A stretch of DNA of 40,095 nucleotides from Granulicella sp. L60 (GTDB lineage: Bacteria; Acidobacteriota; Terriglobia; Terriglobales; Acidobacteriaceae). Position numbers and translations under genes: made by a program. The stretch covers positions 676,288-716,382 of the forward strand of contig NZ_LMUR01000010.1 in assembly GCF_009765825.1 (NCBI RefSeq), in the 5' to 3' direction. Position 1 is the stretch's first letter. Each line of letters begins with the position of its first letter. The notes below the pieces were generated by a model. The model saw nothing but the letters and a program-made list of their open reading frames with translations, was not told the origin of the DNA and searched no databases. Positions 17,696 through 25,203 of this stretch are shown here, in pieces.

Positions 17696-18013
17696 TCATC
17701 CGGAGATTTCTATGGGCCGCAGGAACTTGCTCTGCTGTCGTTGCAGGATCTCGCTCTTACCAAGATCGTTGGTCACATAGTTCCGCCAAGCGGGGTCGCT
17801 ATTGAGTGCCGCCTGCTGACGTTCCATATCGGCAAAATCGTCAAAGCGCCAAAGATGAACGAACTCATTCATCTCACCAGTGATGGACGCCCAGTAGCCT
17901 ACCGGCTCACCGAGATGCTGCAACAGAATAGGAATTGCAACTTTCTTATGAAGCTCGATGTATTCCGCGAATCGGCCTGACTTGACGGTGAATGTGCGAA
18001 GATCGTAAACCAT
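17696..18013 (-). CDS. NIPSNAP family protein
   Basis: 105 residues, the normal length for a single-domain bacterial NIPSNAP protein (ferredoxin-like dimeric alpha/beta barrel). It starts MVYDLRTFTVKSGRFAEYIE, followed by ILLQHLGEPVGYWASITGEM, NEFVHLWRFDDFADMERQQ and the C-terminal FLRPIE, all typical of the family (pattern: E/DLRxYxxKPGxxxEF...G.W...G..NxxxxLWxYxD). Function of bacterial members is not established. It lies just downstream-facing of the oxidoreductase stub, with 105 bp between; the two may have been a unit before the stub was truncated. Confidence 0.85.
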   Translation of the reverse strand: MVYDLRTFTVKSGRFAEYIELHKKVAIPILLQHLGEPVGYWASITGEMNEFVHLWRFDDFADMERQQAALNSDPAWRNYVTNDLGKSEILQRQQSKFLRPIEISG

Positions 18014-18147
18014 GCTCGATGCTCCTTAGGTTGTTGTCTTGCTTCGGGACCACCCCAGGGCGGCTCCATGCAGTGACTCCTGCCCGCCGACTCGGTTCCA
18101 ACCGGGTTAGTTGGGCAACGCGGAGAAGTGGTTAAGAGACTACCGAC

Positions 18148-18327
18148 GAGGTAAGAAGCGCTGTTGCGACAGCCACTGTCCAAACAGTTCCGGCCAAACG
18201 CGCTCCTCCTGTTAAGGAACGACAACGTTATCTTGAGATGCTGGATGCAAAGTTCCAATTGCGCGAAGCGCAAATTCATCTACTACGCCAAACCAGCCAA
18301 CTCGAAAGAGTTGGATTCAATCTGTAG
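18148..18327 (+). pseudogene. TolC-family outer-membrane efflux protein, C-terminal remnant
   Basis: A 59-codon frame without start reads VKERQRYLEMLDAKFQLREA, QIHLLRQTSQLERVGFNL and stops at 18325-18327. The RYLxMLDAxFxLxxAQxxLLRxTGxLE pattern is the last long helix of TolC-family efflux channels as found in acidobacteria. Everything upstream of about 18148 is unrecognisable. The match is short and helical, so the assignment is moderate. It may be the partner of the RND adaptor relic at 10610-10841. Confidence 0.45.
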
Positions 18328-18397
18328 TGTCGGCTCACTGAATGAAAGGCTGAAGTCCTTCTGAGAACACTTGCAACGGAAGCGAGAGGAGAAAGCG

Positions 18398-18520
18398 ATG
18401 TTAGACAGAGACACTTCAAGGACTCCACACGGCGCCTTCATTCCAACTCGGCTACCTATGGGCTCATGGGCCACTACCCCGACCATACGTCGAGTGATGC
18501 AGGGGAACTGCAAACACTAA
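18398..18520 (+). CDS. Small ORF with good ribosome binding site, unknown
   Basis: 40 codons from the ATG at 18398, preceded by AGAGGAG seven bases upstream: MLDRDTSRTPHGAFIPTRLP, MGSWATTPTIRRVMQGN. No family recognised. The good SD combined with a short frame suggests the surviving 5' end of a larger gene rather than a finished small protein, given the relics on either side. Confidence 0.3.
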   Translation: MLDRDTSRTPHGAFIPTRLPMGSWATTPTIRRVMQGNCKH

Positions 18521-18611
18521 CCATTGTTGAGTCACCCTTCAGCATGTCAATCCTCATTCATGATTCATGCAAATTTAGTGCAATTCGCGAGGCGGACGGA
18601 TCTTTTTGACA

Positions 18612-19406
18612 TCAAGGATGGTGCTGAGCCCAAAGCGCAATGTGCTGCGAGAGTTGAGTCTTGATGATGAAGTCGGAGACCGGATCAGACGCCCAGAAGA
18701 GGAAGCCGCCGATCACTGTCACCGCAAGTGGTCTCTTGTGGGTAGCGAGATCGAAGAGGAAGAGCGCGACAATCATTCCAAGCGGGATAGCCCCGATGAG
18801 GAATGGGTAGTGAACCATCAGAGGAAATGTCATCCGAGGGTGAGCCATCACAGGAAATGCCATCCGGGAGAGTGCCGGAGGCAGAAGCATGGCGTTCGCG
18901 ATGAGCATCAGGCGTTTGTGCACGATGCGGTTTTTCCGCTTCCACACAGCGACTGCGACAAAAGCGCCGAAGATGACGATGCCGAAAACATTACCGATCA
19001 GAAAGGACGTTGGTGTAAAGATAGACGGGAGTTGCACGCCGCGTCGAAGTGTCCCAAACGGCGTCAGAACGCCAAGGACCACCATTAAGCCTGCGATGAC
19101 TGCGCCGACCATCCCGAGCTTGCGATGGAGCCGAACATTTCCAGCCGAGACGAGACTGGATTGGACAACGAACAGGATGATCCAGGACGAGAAAACGGCC
19201 CCATGCAAGTGGACGAGCAAACTGGGCAAGTGCGAGAACGCTGCTCCTCTCAGGAAATAACTGGAAGCGAATCCCATGAAGACGATCGCCAGCATGATAA
19301 CTGACATAGTAGTGAAGAAGATGTCGTCAGCTCGTTTCCTGGTGTGCGCGCTCGGGTGCGAAGTGCTCCTGATGCCTGCTTGCTCTTTCAGCAATACGTT
19401 TTCCAT
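18612..19406 (-). CDS. Multi-pass inner-membrane protein, function unknown
   Basis: 264 residues with about seven hydrophobic helices: FFTTMSVIMLAIVFMGFA, LHGAVFSSWIILFVVQSSLV, MVGAVIAGLMVVLGVLTPFG, LIGNVFGIVIFGAFVAVAVW, and others, separated by short basic loops. Conserved-looking features are the HLHG pair at the second helix, the RLHRKLG loop, the HKRLMLIANAMLLPPALSRM segment and late His residues. The His-in-helix pattern recalls haem-binding or cytochrome-b561-like families, but there is no CxxCH and no certain assignment. SD GGAGAG lies seven bases before the ATG. Last of the minus-strand series in this region, 159 bp after the preceding gene, so possibly separately transcribed. Confidence 0.65.
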   Translation of the reverse strand: MENVLLKEQAGIRSTSHPSAHTRKRADDIFFTTMSVIMLAIVFMGFASSYFLRGAAFSHLPSLLVHLHGAVFSSWIILFVVQSSLVSAGNVRLHRKLGMVGAVIAGLMVVLGVLTPFGTLRRGVQLPSIFTPTSFLIGNVFGIVIFGAFVAVAVWKRKNRIVHKRLMLIANAMLLPPALSRMAFPVMAHPRMTFPLMVHYPFLIGAIPLGMIVALFLFDLATHKRPLAVTVIGGFLFWASDPVSDFIIKTQLSQHIALWAQHHP

Positions 19407-19565
19407 AGTCTCTCTCCAAGTCTTTTGTTATGAAACGCTATTTCAAGGACAGATCTTTCTAAGAGCCGACGGAGGACTCGCTGCTTCTAGAGGAGCGGCG
19501 AGAATGCCTATGAGGATGAGTGCAGGATCGCATAAGTTGGACCTCATTGCTTAGCTATAAAAGGT

Positions 19566-19778
19566 TCAGTGACTGTGCGACAGAAGCGTGCGGATCAGCG
19601 GAGCAACGGTCTGCTCTGCTGCGTAGAGTCCCCACGCCAACGGCAGCAAGACGATGGCCCAGGCCAGGAGCAACTTGGAGCGAGATGTTCGCTTTGCGTG
19701 CAGTAAGGAGGAGGGCTGTTCGTCTGTGCCAGAGGCGACTCGTTCGTTGAGCATCGGAACGCTGCTTATCTTTATCAT
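19566..19778 (-). CDS. Single-transmembrane small protein
   Basis: 70 residues from the ATG at 19778 (MIKISSVPMLNERV), chosen over an ATG at 19802 because AGAGGG sits eight bases upstream. A polar N-terminal 40 residues precede one helix, KLLLAWAIVLLPLAWGLYAA, then a short tail. The LLLAWxxVxxPLAWG pattern resembles the MFS-transporter small subunits found beside some major-facilitator genes, but no such transporter is in the window. It follows the secreted-protein gene by 31 bp and probably belongs to the same transcript. Confidence 0.5.
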   Translation of the reverse strand: MIKISSVPMLNERVASGTDEQPSSLLHAKRTSRSKLLLAWAIVLLPLAWGLYAAEQTVAPLIRTLLSHSH

Positions 19779-19809
19779 GGTCACCCTCTTCCGAGGCTGC
19801 AAGGCAGCT

Positions 19810-20583
19810 TCAACGTTGCAGCTCGAATACGGTTGTTTTGTTTCCGGTGTCGACCAAGGCTCGGCCGCGCTGGAGCGTGAGCGTCATGCGATGACCGCCG
19901 ATGATGACGGTGTAAATGCCGCTCTCGGCGTCGAAGGCTGCCCATGTACCAGTGCCGCCATTCGAGGCGAGTATCTTGCCGTTGGCAAGGAACTTGACGG
20001 CTCCAAGCGCGGGTTCGCCCGAAAACATTAGCTTCTGGGCATAGGTGCCGACGATCGGGTCAGGGCCGGCGGAGGCGTTGCCGAAGGAGACGTTGCCGGT
20101 GACGACGATGATGTACGGAGTCGTCTGCCGCACGAGTTTGCTATTGACCGGAGAGACGCCTACCAGAACGCGTGTGCGCTGGGTAACGGAGCCCTCGTAG
20201 ACGACGCCCGTGGGGCCATCTTTATGGGTTATAAGAGATCCGGCGGTCTTGGGATTGAAGACGGCAGCGAAGCTGGGCTTGCTGCCCACGTCGAAGCCTT
20301 CCTGCGCACCACTGAAGGTCCAGGCGACGCGGAACTTGCCGGGCTCGGCGTAGAAGTAGTAATAGTGATCGCCGACAAAGCTGTCGATGAGCACCTGGTT
20401 GTTGCCCTGATGCAAAGGTGCGGGAGCGTCCAGTTTGAGCGATTGGGCAGCGGCCGAGCGCATGTTGAGCAGAGTGCAGGCCAGAACACCGGCCAGAGCA
20501 ATGCGTGCAAGCAAGGAACGATAACGCATTCCAGGGATTGCGAGTGCGGCCATGGGTAGAACTGCACGGCGATCGATCTTCAT
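19810..20583 (-). CDS. Secreted protein with pre-peptidase-C-like domain, unknown function
   Basis: 257 residues from the ATG at 20583 (MKIDRRAVLPMAALAIPGMR), preceded by CAGGAG; a longer frame to 20721 would overlap the barrel gene upstream and is not used. The N-terminal hydrophobic segment ends near RSAAAQ, indicating export. The first half (LKLDAPAPLHQGNNQVLIDS, VGDHYYYFYAEPGKFRVAW) looks like a PPC-type beta-sandwich; the second half (DPIVGTYAQKLMFSGEPAL, GAVKFLANGKILASNGGTGT, WAAFDAESGIYTVIIGGHRM) looks like a small lipocalin-like beta domain. Fourth gene of the envelope series, 31 bp after the barrel gene. Role not known. Confidence 0.6.
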   Translation of the reverse strand: MKIDRRAVLPMAALAIPGMRYRSLLARIALAGVLACTLLNMRSAAAQSLKLDAPAPLHQGNNQVLIDSFVGDHYYYFYAEPGKFRVAWTFSGAQEGFDVGSKPSFAAVFNPKTAGSLITHKDGPTGVVYEGSVTQRTRVLVGVSPVNSKLVRQTTPYIIVVTGNVSFGNASAGPDPIVGTYAQKLMFSGEPALGAVKFLANGKILASNGGTGTWAAFDAESGIYTVIIGGHRMTLTLQRGRALVDTGNKTTVFELQR

Positions 20584-20614
20584 TGTCGACTCCTGAGTGA
20601 GACTCTCTGAGCAG

Positions 20615-21190
20615 TCACCGTTTTCCGAAGTGATAGGCTGCACCAGCGCTGATCCGAAGGTTGTTTTGGTGGTCATCTGCCTTGTTGTCAAAGGTAGTAA
20701 CGAAGTAGTCGATCTGCGCAACGCGTAGTGTGATCGCGCGACTTATGTTGAACTCAACGCCTCCGCCCAGAGTCGAGCCAAAGACCGTTGACGAAGAGGC
20801 TCCGCCCGAGTTCGCCGGAGCCAGTCCTCCAGTTGCGCGCACCGCACCCAGCAGCACCTGACCGTACGGAACAAAGCGAGCATGCGGTCTGCGGTAGTAG
20901 AAGCGCGGCCCGCCCAGATACGAAGTCAGCGTCAGGTCAAGACCGGTGCCATCTACGTTCCCGGCATGCACTGCTCCGACCTCGATCACCGCGGCGAACT
21001 GCGGACCGAAATGATACGCATACGATCCGCTGCCGCCATTCATCGAAAAGCATCCGCATCCAGCCGGTGGTGCATTGGTGCGTACGTAGGTGTAATCCAG
21101 CGCGATCTCGTTGGATGGCTGAGTCTGCGCCATCAGGTTGACGGACGCAATCGACAGGAGCAAGAGGGAAAGAAGTGAACGCATGGTCAT
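20615..21190 (-). CDS. Outer-membrane beta-barrel protein (OmpA-like 8-strand type)
   Basis: 191 residues. Signal peptide MTMRSLLSLLLLSIASVNLM-AQ. The mature part alternates aromatic-rich strands and loops: NEIALDYTYVRTNAPPAG, YAYHFGPQFAAVIEVGAVHA, LGGPRFYYRRPHARFVPYGQ, LRVAQIDYFVTTF, and ends NNLRISAGAAYHFGKR, typical of acidobacterial porin-family/OMP_b-brl proteins. A GAGG motif sits five bases before the first ATG (21190); MRSLL at 21184 is an alternative start. Ten bases after the stop of the large NHL protein, so tightly coupled. Confidence 0.75.
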   Translation of the reverse strand: MTMRSLLSLLLLSIASVNLMAQTQPSNEIALDYTYVRTNAPPAGCGCFSMNGGSGSYAYHFGPQFAAVIEVGAVHAGNVDGTGLDLTLTSYLGGPRFYYRRPHARFVPYGQVLLGAVRATGGLAPANSGGASSSTVFGSTLGGGVEFNISRAITLRVAQIDYFVTTFDNKADDHQNNLRISAGAAYHFGKR

Positions 21191-21200
21191 AGGTCCTCGT

Positions 21201-24200
21201 TTACTGCACGGTCAGCGTGACTGTGGTGGAGTGGGTGTCCGATCCGCTGGTACCGGTCACAGTGATGGTGTAAGTTTTGGCCGACGATGGCAGCGCGAAG
21301 CCGGCGCCGCAGCCTATCGTTGACGCCGTGATACCAAGCAAGGCCACGAGGCATGCAAGATTCGTGAAGACTCCCCAGCCTCTCTTCCCGGACCGGAATC
21401 TCTTGCCCGGGAAAAGCAACAGCAAGGCTGCAAAGACAGGCGCTGTGAAAGGCCAGGCTGAAAGATTGCCTCTTCCTGCTACCTGTTGAACTGCTGTCTG
21501 GACGATCATCGTCGCCTGAGCGCCAGAGCCTCCGGGTGTGACCGAAGTGGGTGAAAAGGTGACAGTCGCTCCCGGCGGAAGACCGTTGGCCGTGAGCGCT
21601 ACCGCCTGGGCAAAGGAGCCGCCCGTCGAGGCAACTAACACGCTGTATGTGGCGCTGCTTCCCGAGACGACGCTTTGGGAAGCAGGCGTCGCGGTTACGG
21701 TAAAGTCGGCAGGCGCTACAGCGGCACCGGTGCCGGTCAGGGAGCTGGTTTGTGTCCCGACAGCGTCGGTGACAGAGAGTGCCGCGGTGAAGGTTCCGGC
21801 AGAGGTGGGCGCGAAGGTAACCGCAACGGTGCAGGAGCCTCCGGCGGCCAGCGTCGTCCCGCAGGTATCGGCACCGAGTTGGAACGAAGACGCGTTCGCC
21901 CCCGTGATGCTTACCGAGGAGATCGACAGTGCAGCGTTGCCTGCATTAGCCAGTGTGAACGTCTGGGCTGCGCTGCTGCTTCCAGTTGTCACGGTGTTGA
22001 AGTTCGCAGAGGCGGCGGTGAGTGCGGCCTGCGGAGCTGTTGTGACAGAGGCGACGCCGGTACCCGTCAGCGCTGAGGTCTGCGTTCCCACCTGATCGAC
22101 GACGGTGAGCGTCGCCGAGGATGGGCCTGCGGTGGTGGGCGAGAAGACGACGAGGATCTGGCAGGTACTTCCTGGCGGAAGTGCGGGTAGGTCACGTGGG
22201 CTCGATCCGCCGCGTTTAGTCGCTCGGCTACGCGCCGGTCTTGCGGCTTCTGTGCCGCCGGTGGCACAGCTGTCGTTGACTACGATGAAGTTGTCCGGAT
22301 TCGCACCGCCGAGTGAGATCGATGTAATGGCCAGCGTGGCGTTGCCTGCATTCGAGAGCATGAAGGTTTGCGCGGAGCTTGCGGCGCCTGTCGTTATGCT
22401 GCCGAAGTCGGCGGTTGTGGGGGACAGTGACGCCTGCGGGGCAGAGGTTGTTACGGCGTTGCCGTTTCCGGAGAGGACTACGGTCAAGGGTGATGCAGGA
22501 TTGTCGAGGTCATGAATCGAGTAGGTGGAGGTGAGTGCGCCCGCGCTCTGCGGCGTGAAGGTGAAGGTGACGGTGCAGGTGCCTCCGTTGGGCTGGATGA
22601 TGCCGCAGTTGTTCGTCGTCTGGGTGAAGTCAACCGCGTCCGTCAGCGATCCGGTGCTGAGATAGATTGACTTGCCGGTGTTGTTGGTGATGATAGAGGT
22701 AAGTGTGGAGCCGGTGCTGCCTACTGGAGTCGGGGTAAATGTCTGCGTTGCGGGTGCGATGGCAAGCGTTCCGTTGGTCGGGAGGGGGTTTGCGTCGCCG
22801 AATAGATCGATCGTCTGTGTGGCATAGGGGGTGAGCGCATTTAGACTATTGTCCGTCAGCGCAATCGAACCGGTGATTTGGCCACTACCACTGGCTGGTT
22901 CGAATTCCACCGTGAGTCCGCAGCTGCTTCCTTGCGCCAACGTCCCGGCTGAGGAAGATGGCACTATAGAGGGGCACTGCCCGTCGTTGCCGGTGAAGAA
23001 CGTGAAGCCCGCGGAGACACTCGCATTTGACCCGGTCGCAGGCGGCGGCAGAGCCAGTGGAGCGTTGCCGATGTTTGAGACGACCACCTCTAGCGGACCG
23101 TCAGTCGTGTCGGTCGAACCGACGAGAGTGGACGTGGGAAAGTTCAACCCGGCTCTGGTGACATTCACCGTGCGTACCAGATTGTTCTTCGTGTCGGAGA
23201 CGTAGAGATTGCCCTCGCCATCTAAGACAACCTTCTGCGGGCCGTTCAAAGAGACCTGCGTTGCTGGCAGGCCGGAAGAGCTTATCGTGCCACCGCCAGC
23301 GACGGTAGTGATGGTTCCAGTGGCCTGGTCCACTTTTCGGATGCGGTTGTTGCTGAAGTCTGCAATATATAGATCGCCGGCAGCGTCCACTGCAACGCCC
23401 ATCGGCCAATTCAACTGCGCGCTGGTTGCAGGTCCGCCGTCGCCTCCGTATCCGCCGCCGAGTGCGTTGTTGCCTGCAACGGTGTGAATGATGCCGTCCG
23501 TCGTTACTTCGCGTACGACGTGGTGCCCGGAATCCCCGATGAACAGATCGCCCGCAGCATCGACGGTGATGGAATCGTATGACGCATAGACTCCCTCACC
23601 GGAGAGAGCCAGGTTGGCCTGGGTAGCTGGTCCACCATCACCGCTGTAGACCGGCGAGTCTTGACCGGTAGTCGCTGGATTACCCGCAACCGTAGTAATG
23701 ATCCCCGAAGTATCTACCTTACGGATCAGGTTATTGTCATGATCTTCGATATACAGATTGCCCTGCAGATCGAGCGCGAGACCTTCTGGATAGTTCAGGC
23801 TGGCCTGCGTGGCCGGGCCATTGTCTCCGCTATAGCCCGCATTTCCATTGCCAGCGACGCTAGTGAGTATATGTGTGACGGCATCGATCCTGAAGACCTG
23901 CTGGGCCGTCTCACCTATGAAATAGACGTTGCCCGCCGGATCGACAACCACGTCGGAGGGACGATCGAACGTTGCACTGGTCGCAGGACCGCCAACGCCG
24001 CTCAAGCCTCCGGCACCCGTCCCGGCGATCACAGTGATGTTGCCGCTCGTATCGATCTTGCTGACCGTGTTGCTATTGAACGAGGCGATATAGACGTTCC
24101 CCGCGAAGTCCACTGCCCCCGCCGATGGATTGCAAGTTGGCCCCAGCAGAGCGGATCCGCTGTAGGCATTGCAGTTTGGCGCATTGACCTCACCAGCCAG

Positions 24201-24719
24201 CGTTGTCAGGAGTCCAGGTGTCAGCACTGCAAGCGGAGCGACACCCCGGCCGTTCAAGCCGATATTGATCTTGCCGGCGCTGGTGACTGCCTGCAGCGGC
24301 ACGGCACGCTGGCCGGGATATGCAGGACTGAAAGTGATTGGTACAGTGCAGATGGTCCCCGCTGCATTCGAGGTTGTACCGTCTACGGCGCAGCCGGTGA
24401 CCGTGCCGACCGTGTACTCCTGCTTGTTGCCCTGCGAGACAGGCACGGTGAAGCCGCTGATGGTCTCGGCAGAGGTTGTCTTCAGAAGAATATTCTGCGG
24501 TGCGCTGCTGCTGGCAACATTCGTTGCAGGTAAGGCGATCGGGCCGTTCACCGCAACCAACTGGGCATGCAATGGCTTCCATGACAACAGGAGCATGACC
24601 ATCAGCCCTGGAAGGTGCAAAGGCTTCCATGCCTTCACAAGGCCGTAACGGAGAGAACGGAAGTACTGGCGAGATATGCAGCGCGAGATCAGAGGGATTC
24701 CGGGGATTGACGACGGCAT
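21201..24719 (-). CDS. Large surface protein: NHL repeats, choice-of-anchor-D repeats, C-terminal membrane segment
   Basis: 1172 residues. The start overlaps the stop of the upstream CPTC gene (TGATG). A hydrophobic signal-like segment ends near SWKPLHAQ. Residues about 175-520 are NHL beta-propeller repeats, with recurring units of the form DxAGNLYIADxxNNxIRKVD and TVAGxGxxGYSGDGGPATxAxLxxP. Residues about 530-1030 are HYDIN/choice-of-anchor-D Ig-like repeats (FGSITTGAASSAQTFMLSNA; GGSCTVAVTFAPTSAGT), each with a Cys pair. Near the C-terminus are WPFTAPVFAALLLLFPGKRF and LACLVALLGITASTIGCGAG, the latter with a lipobox-like ITASTIGC, then a final beta segment. Probably a cell-surface or periplasmic scaffold. 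An in-frame basic insertion interrupts one repeat (see findings). Confidence 0.8.
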   Translation of the reverse strand: MPSSIPGIPLISRCISRQYFRSLRYGLVKAWKPLHLPGLMVMLLLSWKPLHAQLVAVNGPIALPATNVASSSAPQNILLKTTSAETISGFTVPVSQGNKQEYTVGTVTGCAVDGTTSNAAGTICTVPITFSPAYPGQRAVPLQAVTSAGKINIGLNGRGVAPLAVLTPGLLTTLAGEVNAPNCNAYSGSALLGPTCNPSAGAVDFAGNVYIASFNSNTVSKIDTSGNITVIAGTGAGGLSGVGGPATSATFDRPSDVVVDPAGNVYFIGETAQQVFRIDAVTHILTSVAGNGNAGYSGDNGPATQASLNYPEGLALDLQGNLYIEDHDNNLIRKVDTSGIITTVAGNPATTGQDSPVYSGDGGPATQANLALSGEGVYASYDSITVDAAGDLFIGDSGHHVVREVTTDGIIHTVAGNNALGGGYGGDGGPATSAQLNWPMGVAVDAAGDLYIADFSNNRIRKVDQATGTITTVAGGGTISSSGLPATQVSLNGPQKVVLDGEGNLYVSDTKNNLVRTVNVTRAGLNFPTSTLVGSTDTTDGPLEVVVSNIGNAPLALPPPATGSNASVSAGFTFFTGNDGQCPSIVPSSSAGTLAQGSSCGLTVEFEPASGSGQITGSIALTDNSLNALTPYATQTIDLFGDANPLPTNGTLAIAPATQTFTPTPVGSTGSTLTSIITNNTGKSIYLSTGSLTDAVDFTQTTNNCGIIQPNGGTCTVTFTFTPQSAGALTSTYSIHDLDNPASPLTVVLSGNGNAVTTSAPQASLSPTTADFGSITTGAASSAQTFMLSNAGNATLAITSISLGGANPDNFIVVNDSCATGGTEAARPARSRATKRGGSSPRDLPALPPGSTCQILVVFSPTTAGPSSATLTVVDQVGTQTSALTGTGVASVTTAPQAALTAASANFNTVTTGSSSAAQTFTLANAGNAALSISSVSITGANASSFQLGADTCGTTLAAGGSCTVAVTFAPTSAGTFTAALSVTDAVGTQTSSLTGTGAAVAPADFTVTATPASQSVVSGSSATYSVLVASTGGSFAQAVALTANGLPPGATVTFSPTSVTPGGSGAQATMIVQTAVQQVAGRGNLSAWPFTAPVFAALLLLFPGKRFRSGKRGWGVFTNLACLVALLGITASTIGCGAGFALPSSAKTYTITVTGTSGSDTHSTTVTLTVQ

Positions 24720-25018
24720 CAGAGGTTCTCCTTGAGTTCTTCAAACGATCTTTGGCATATCCGAAGTTGACCGGCCGGGGAGACCTGCAGGTGCAGGCCG
24801 GATTGCTGGAGCGCGCGACGGATGCGGTCTGTGGTGGCTGGGACCTCACCATCCATCTGCGCAACGATGGTGATCAAGGGACTACCGCAAGTGGGACAGA
24901 CCGTCGGTGTATTTGGCGCGCCCGGTTCGCTGTCTTGAACGTGGGGCATTGAGCCCGCAACCGTGATGGTTACCTCGCGGTGCTGATACTCAATCGAGAT
25001 CCGCGTCGTTCTTTTCAT
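24719..25018 (-). CDS. Small protein with CPTC zinc-knuckle-like motif
   Basis: 99 residues. It opens MKRTTRISIEYQHREVTITV, a predicted beta-hairpin, then VCPTCGSPLITIVAQ with a CxxC pair, and a helical C-terminus TTDRIRRALQQSGLHLQVSP with RICQRSFEELKENL. A third Cys lies near the end. No signal peptide, so cytoplasmic. Its stop overlaps the ATG of the 1172-residue surface protein by one base (TGATG), so the two are translationally coupled. It is the first gene of the envelope series and divergent from the winged-helix/TPR regulator, so a regulatory or assembly role for that locus is plausible but unproven. Confidence 0.6.
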   Translation of the reverse strand: MKRTTRISIEYQHREVTITVAGSMPHVQDSEPGAPNTPTVCPTCGSPLITIVAQMDGEVPATTDRIRRALQQSGLHLQVSPAGQLRICQRSFEELKENL

Positions 25019-25203
25019 AGCGTCCTTGGTGGAGCGGGATCGTTGTTTCAGATCCTGGGAGTCAGCGTTGCTATACTGTGCTCGTCTGGATTCCCTAAAA
25101 ATTCCGAGTCCGCTTCCCTCGGTGCAACCAGTTCTCCCACGGCCGCCGAATTGGCGTCCTCAAGTCCGGCTCAATCGCCCCTCAATTGAGGCTCAATCGG
25201 CCC

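Noticed and set aside
22067..22267. Possible CRISPR-like or tandem repeat in the NHL/anchor-D gene
   Set aside because: The periodicity comes from protein repeats with diverged DNA, not from identical short repeats with spacers.
23661..24533. 290-codon plus-strand ORF opposite the NHL protein
   Set aside because: Repetitive antisense image of the NHL repeats without its own family or ribosome binding site.
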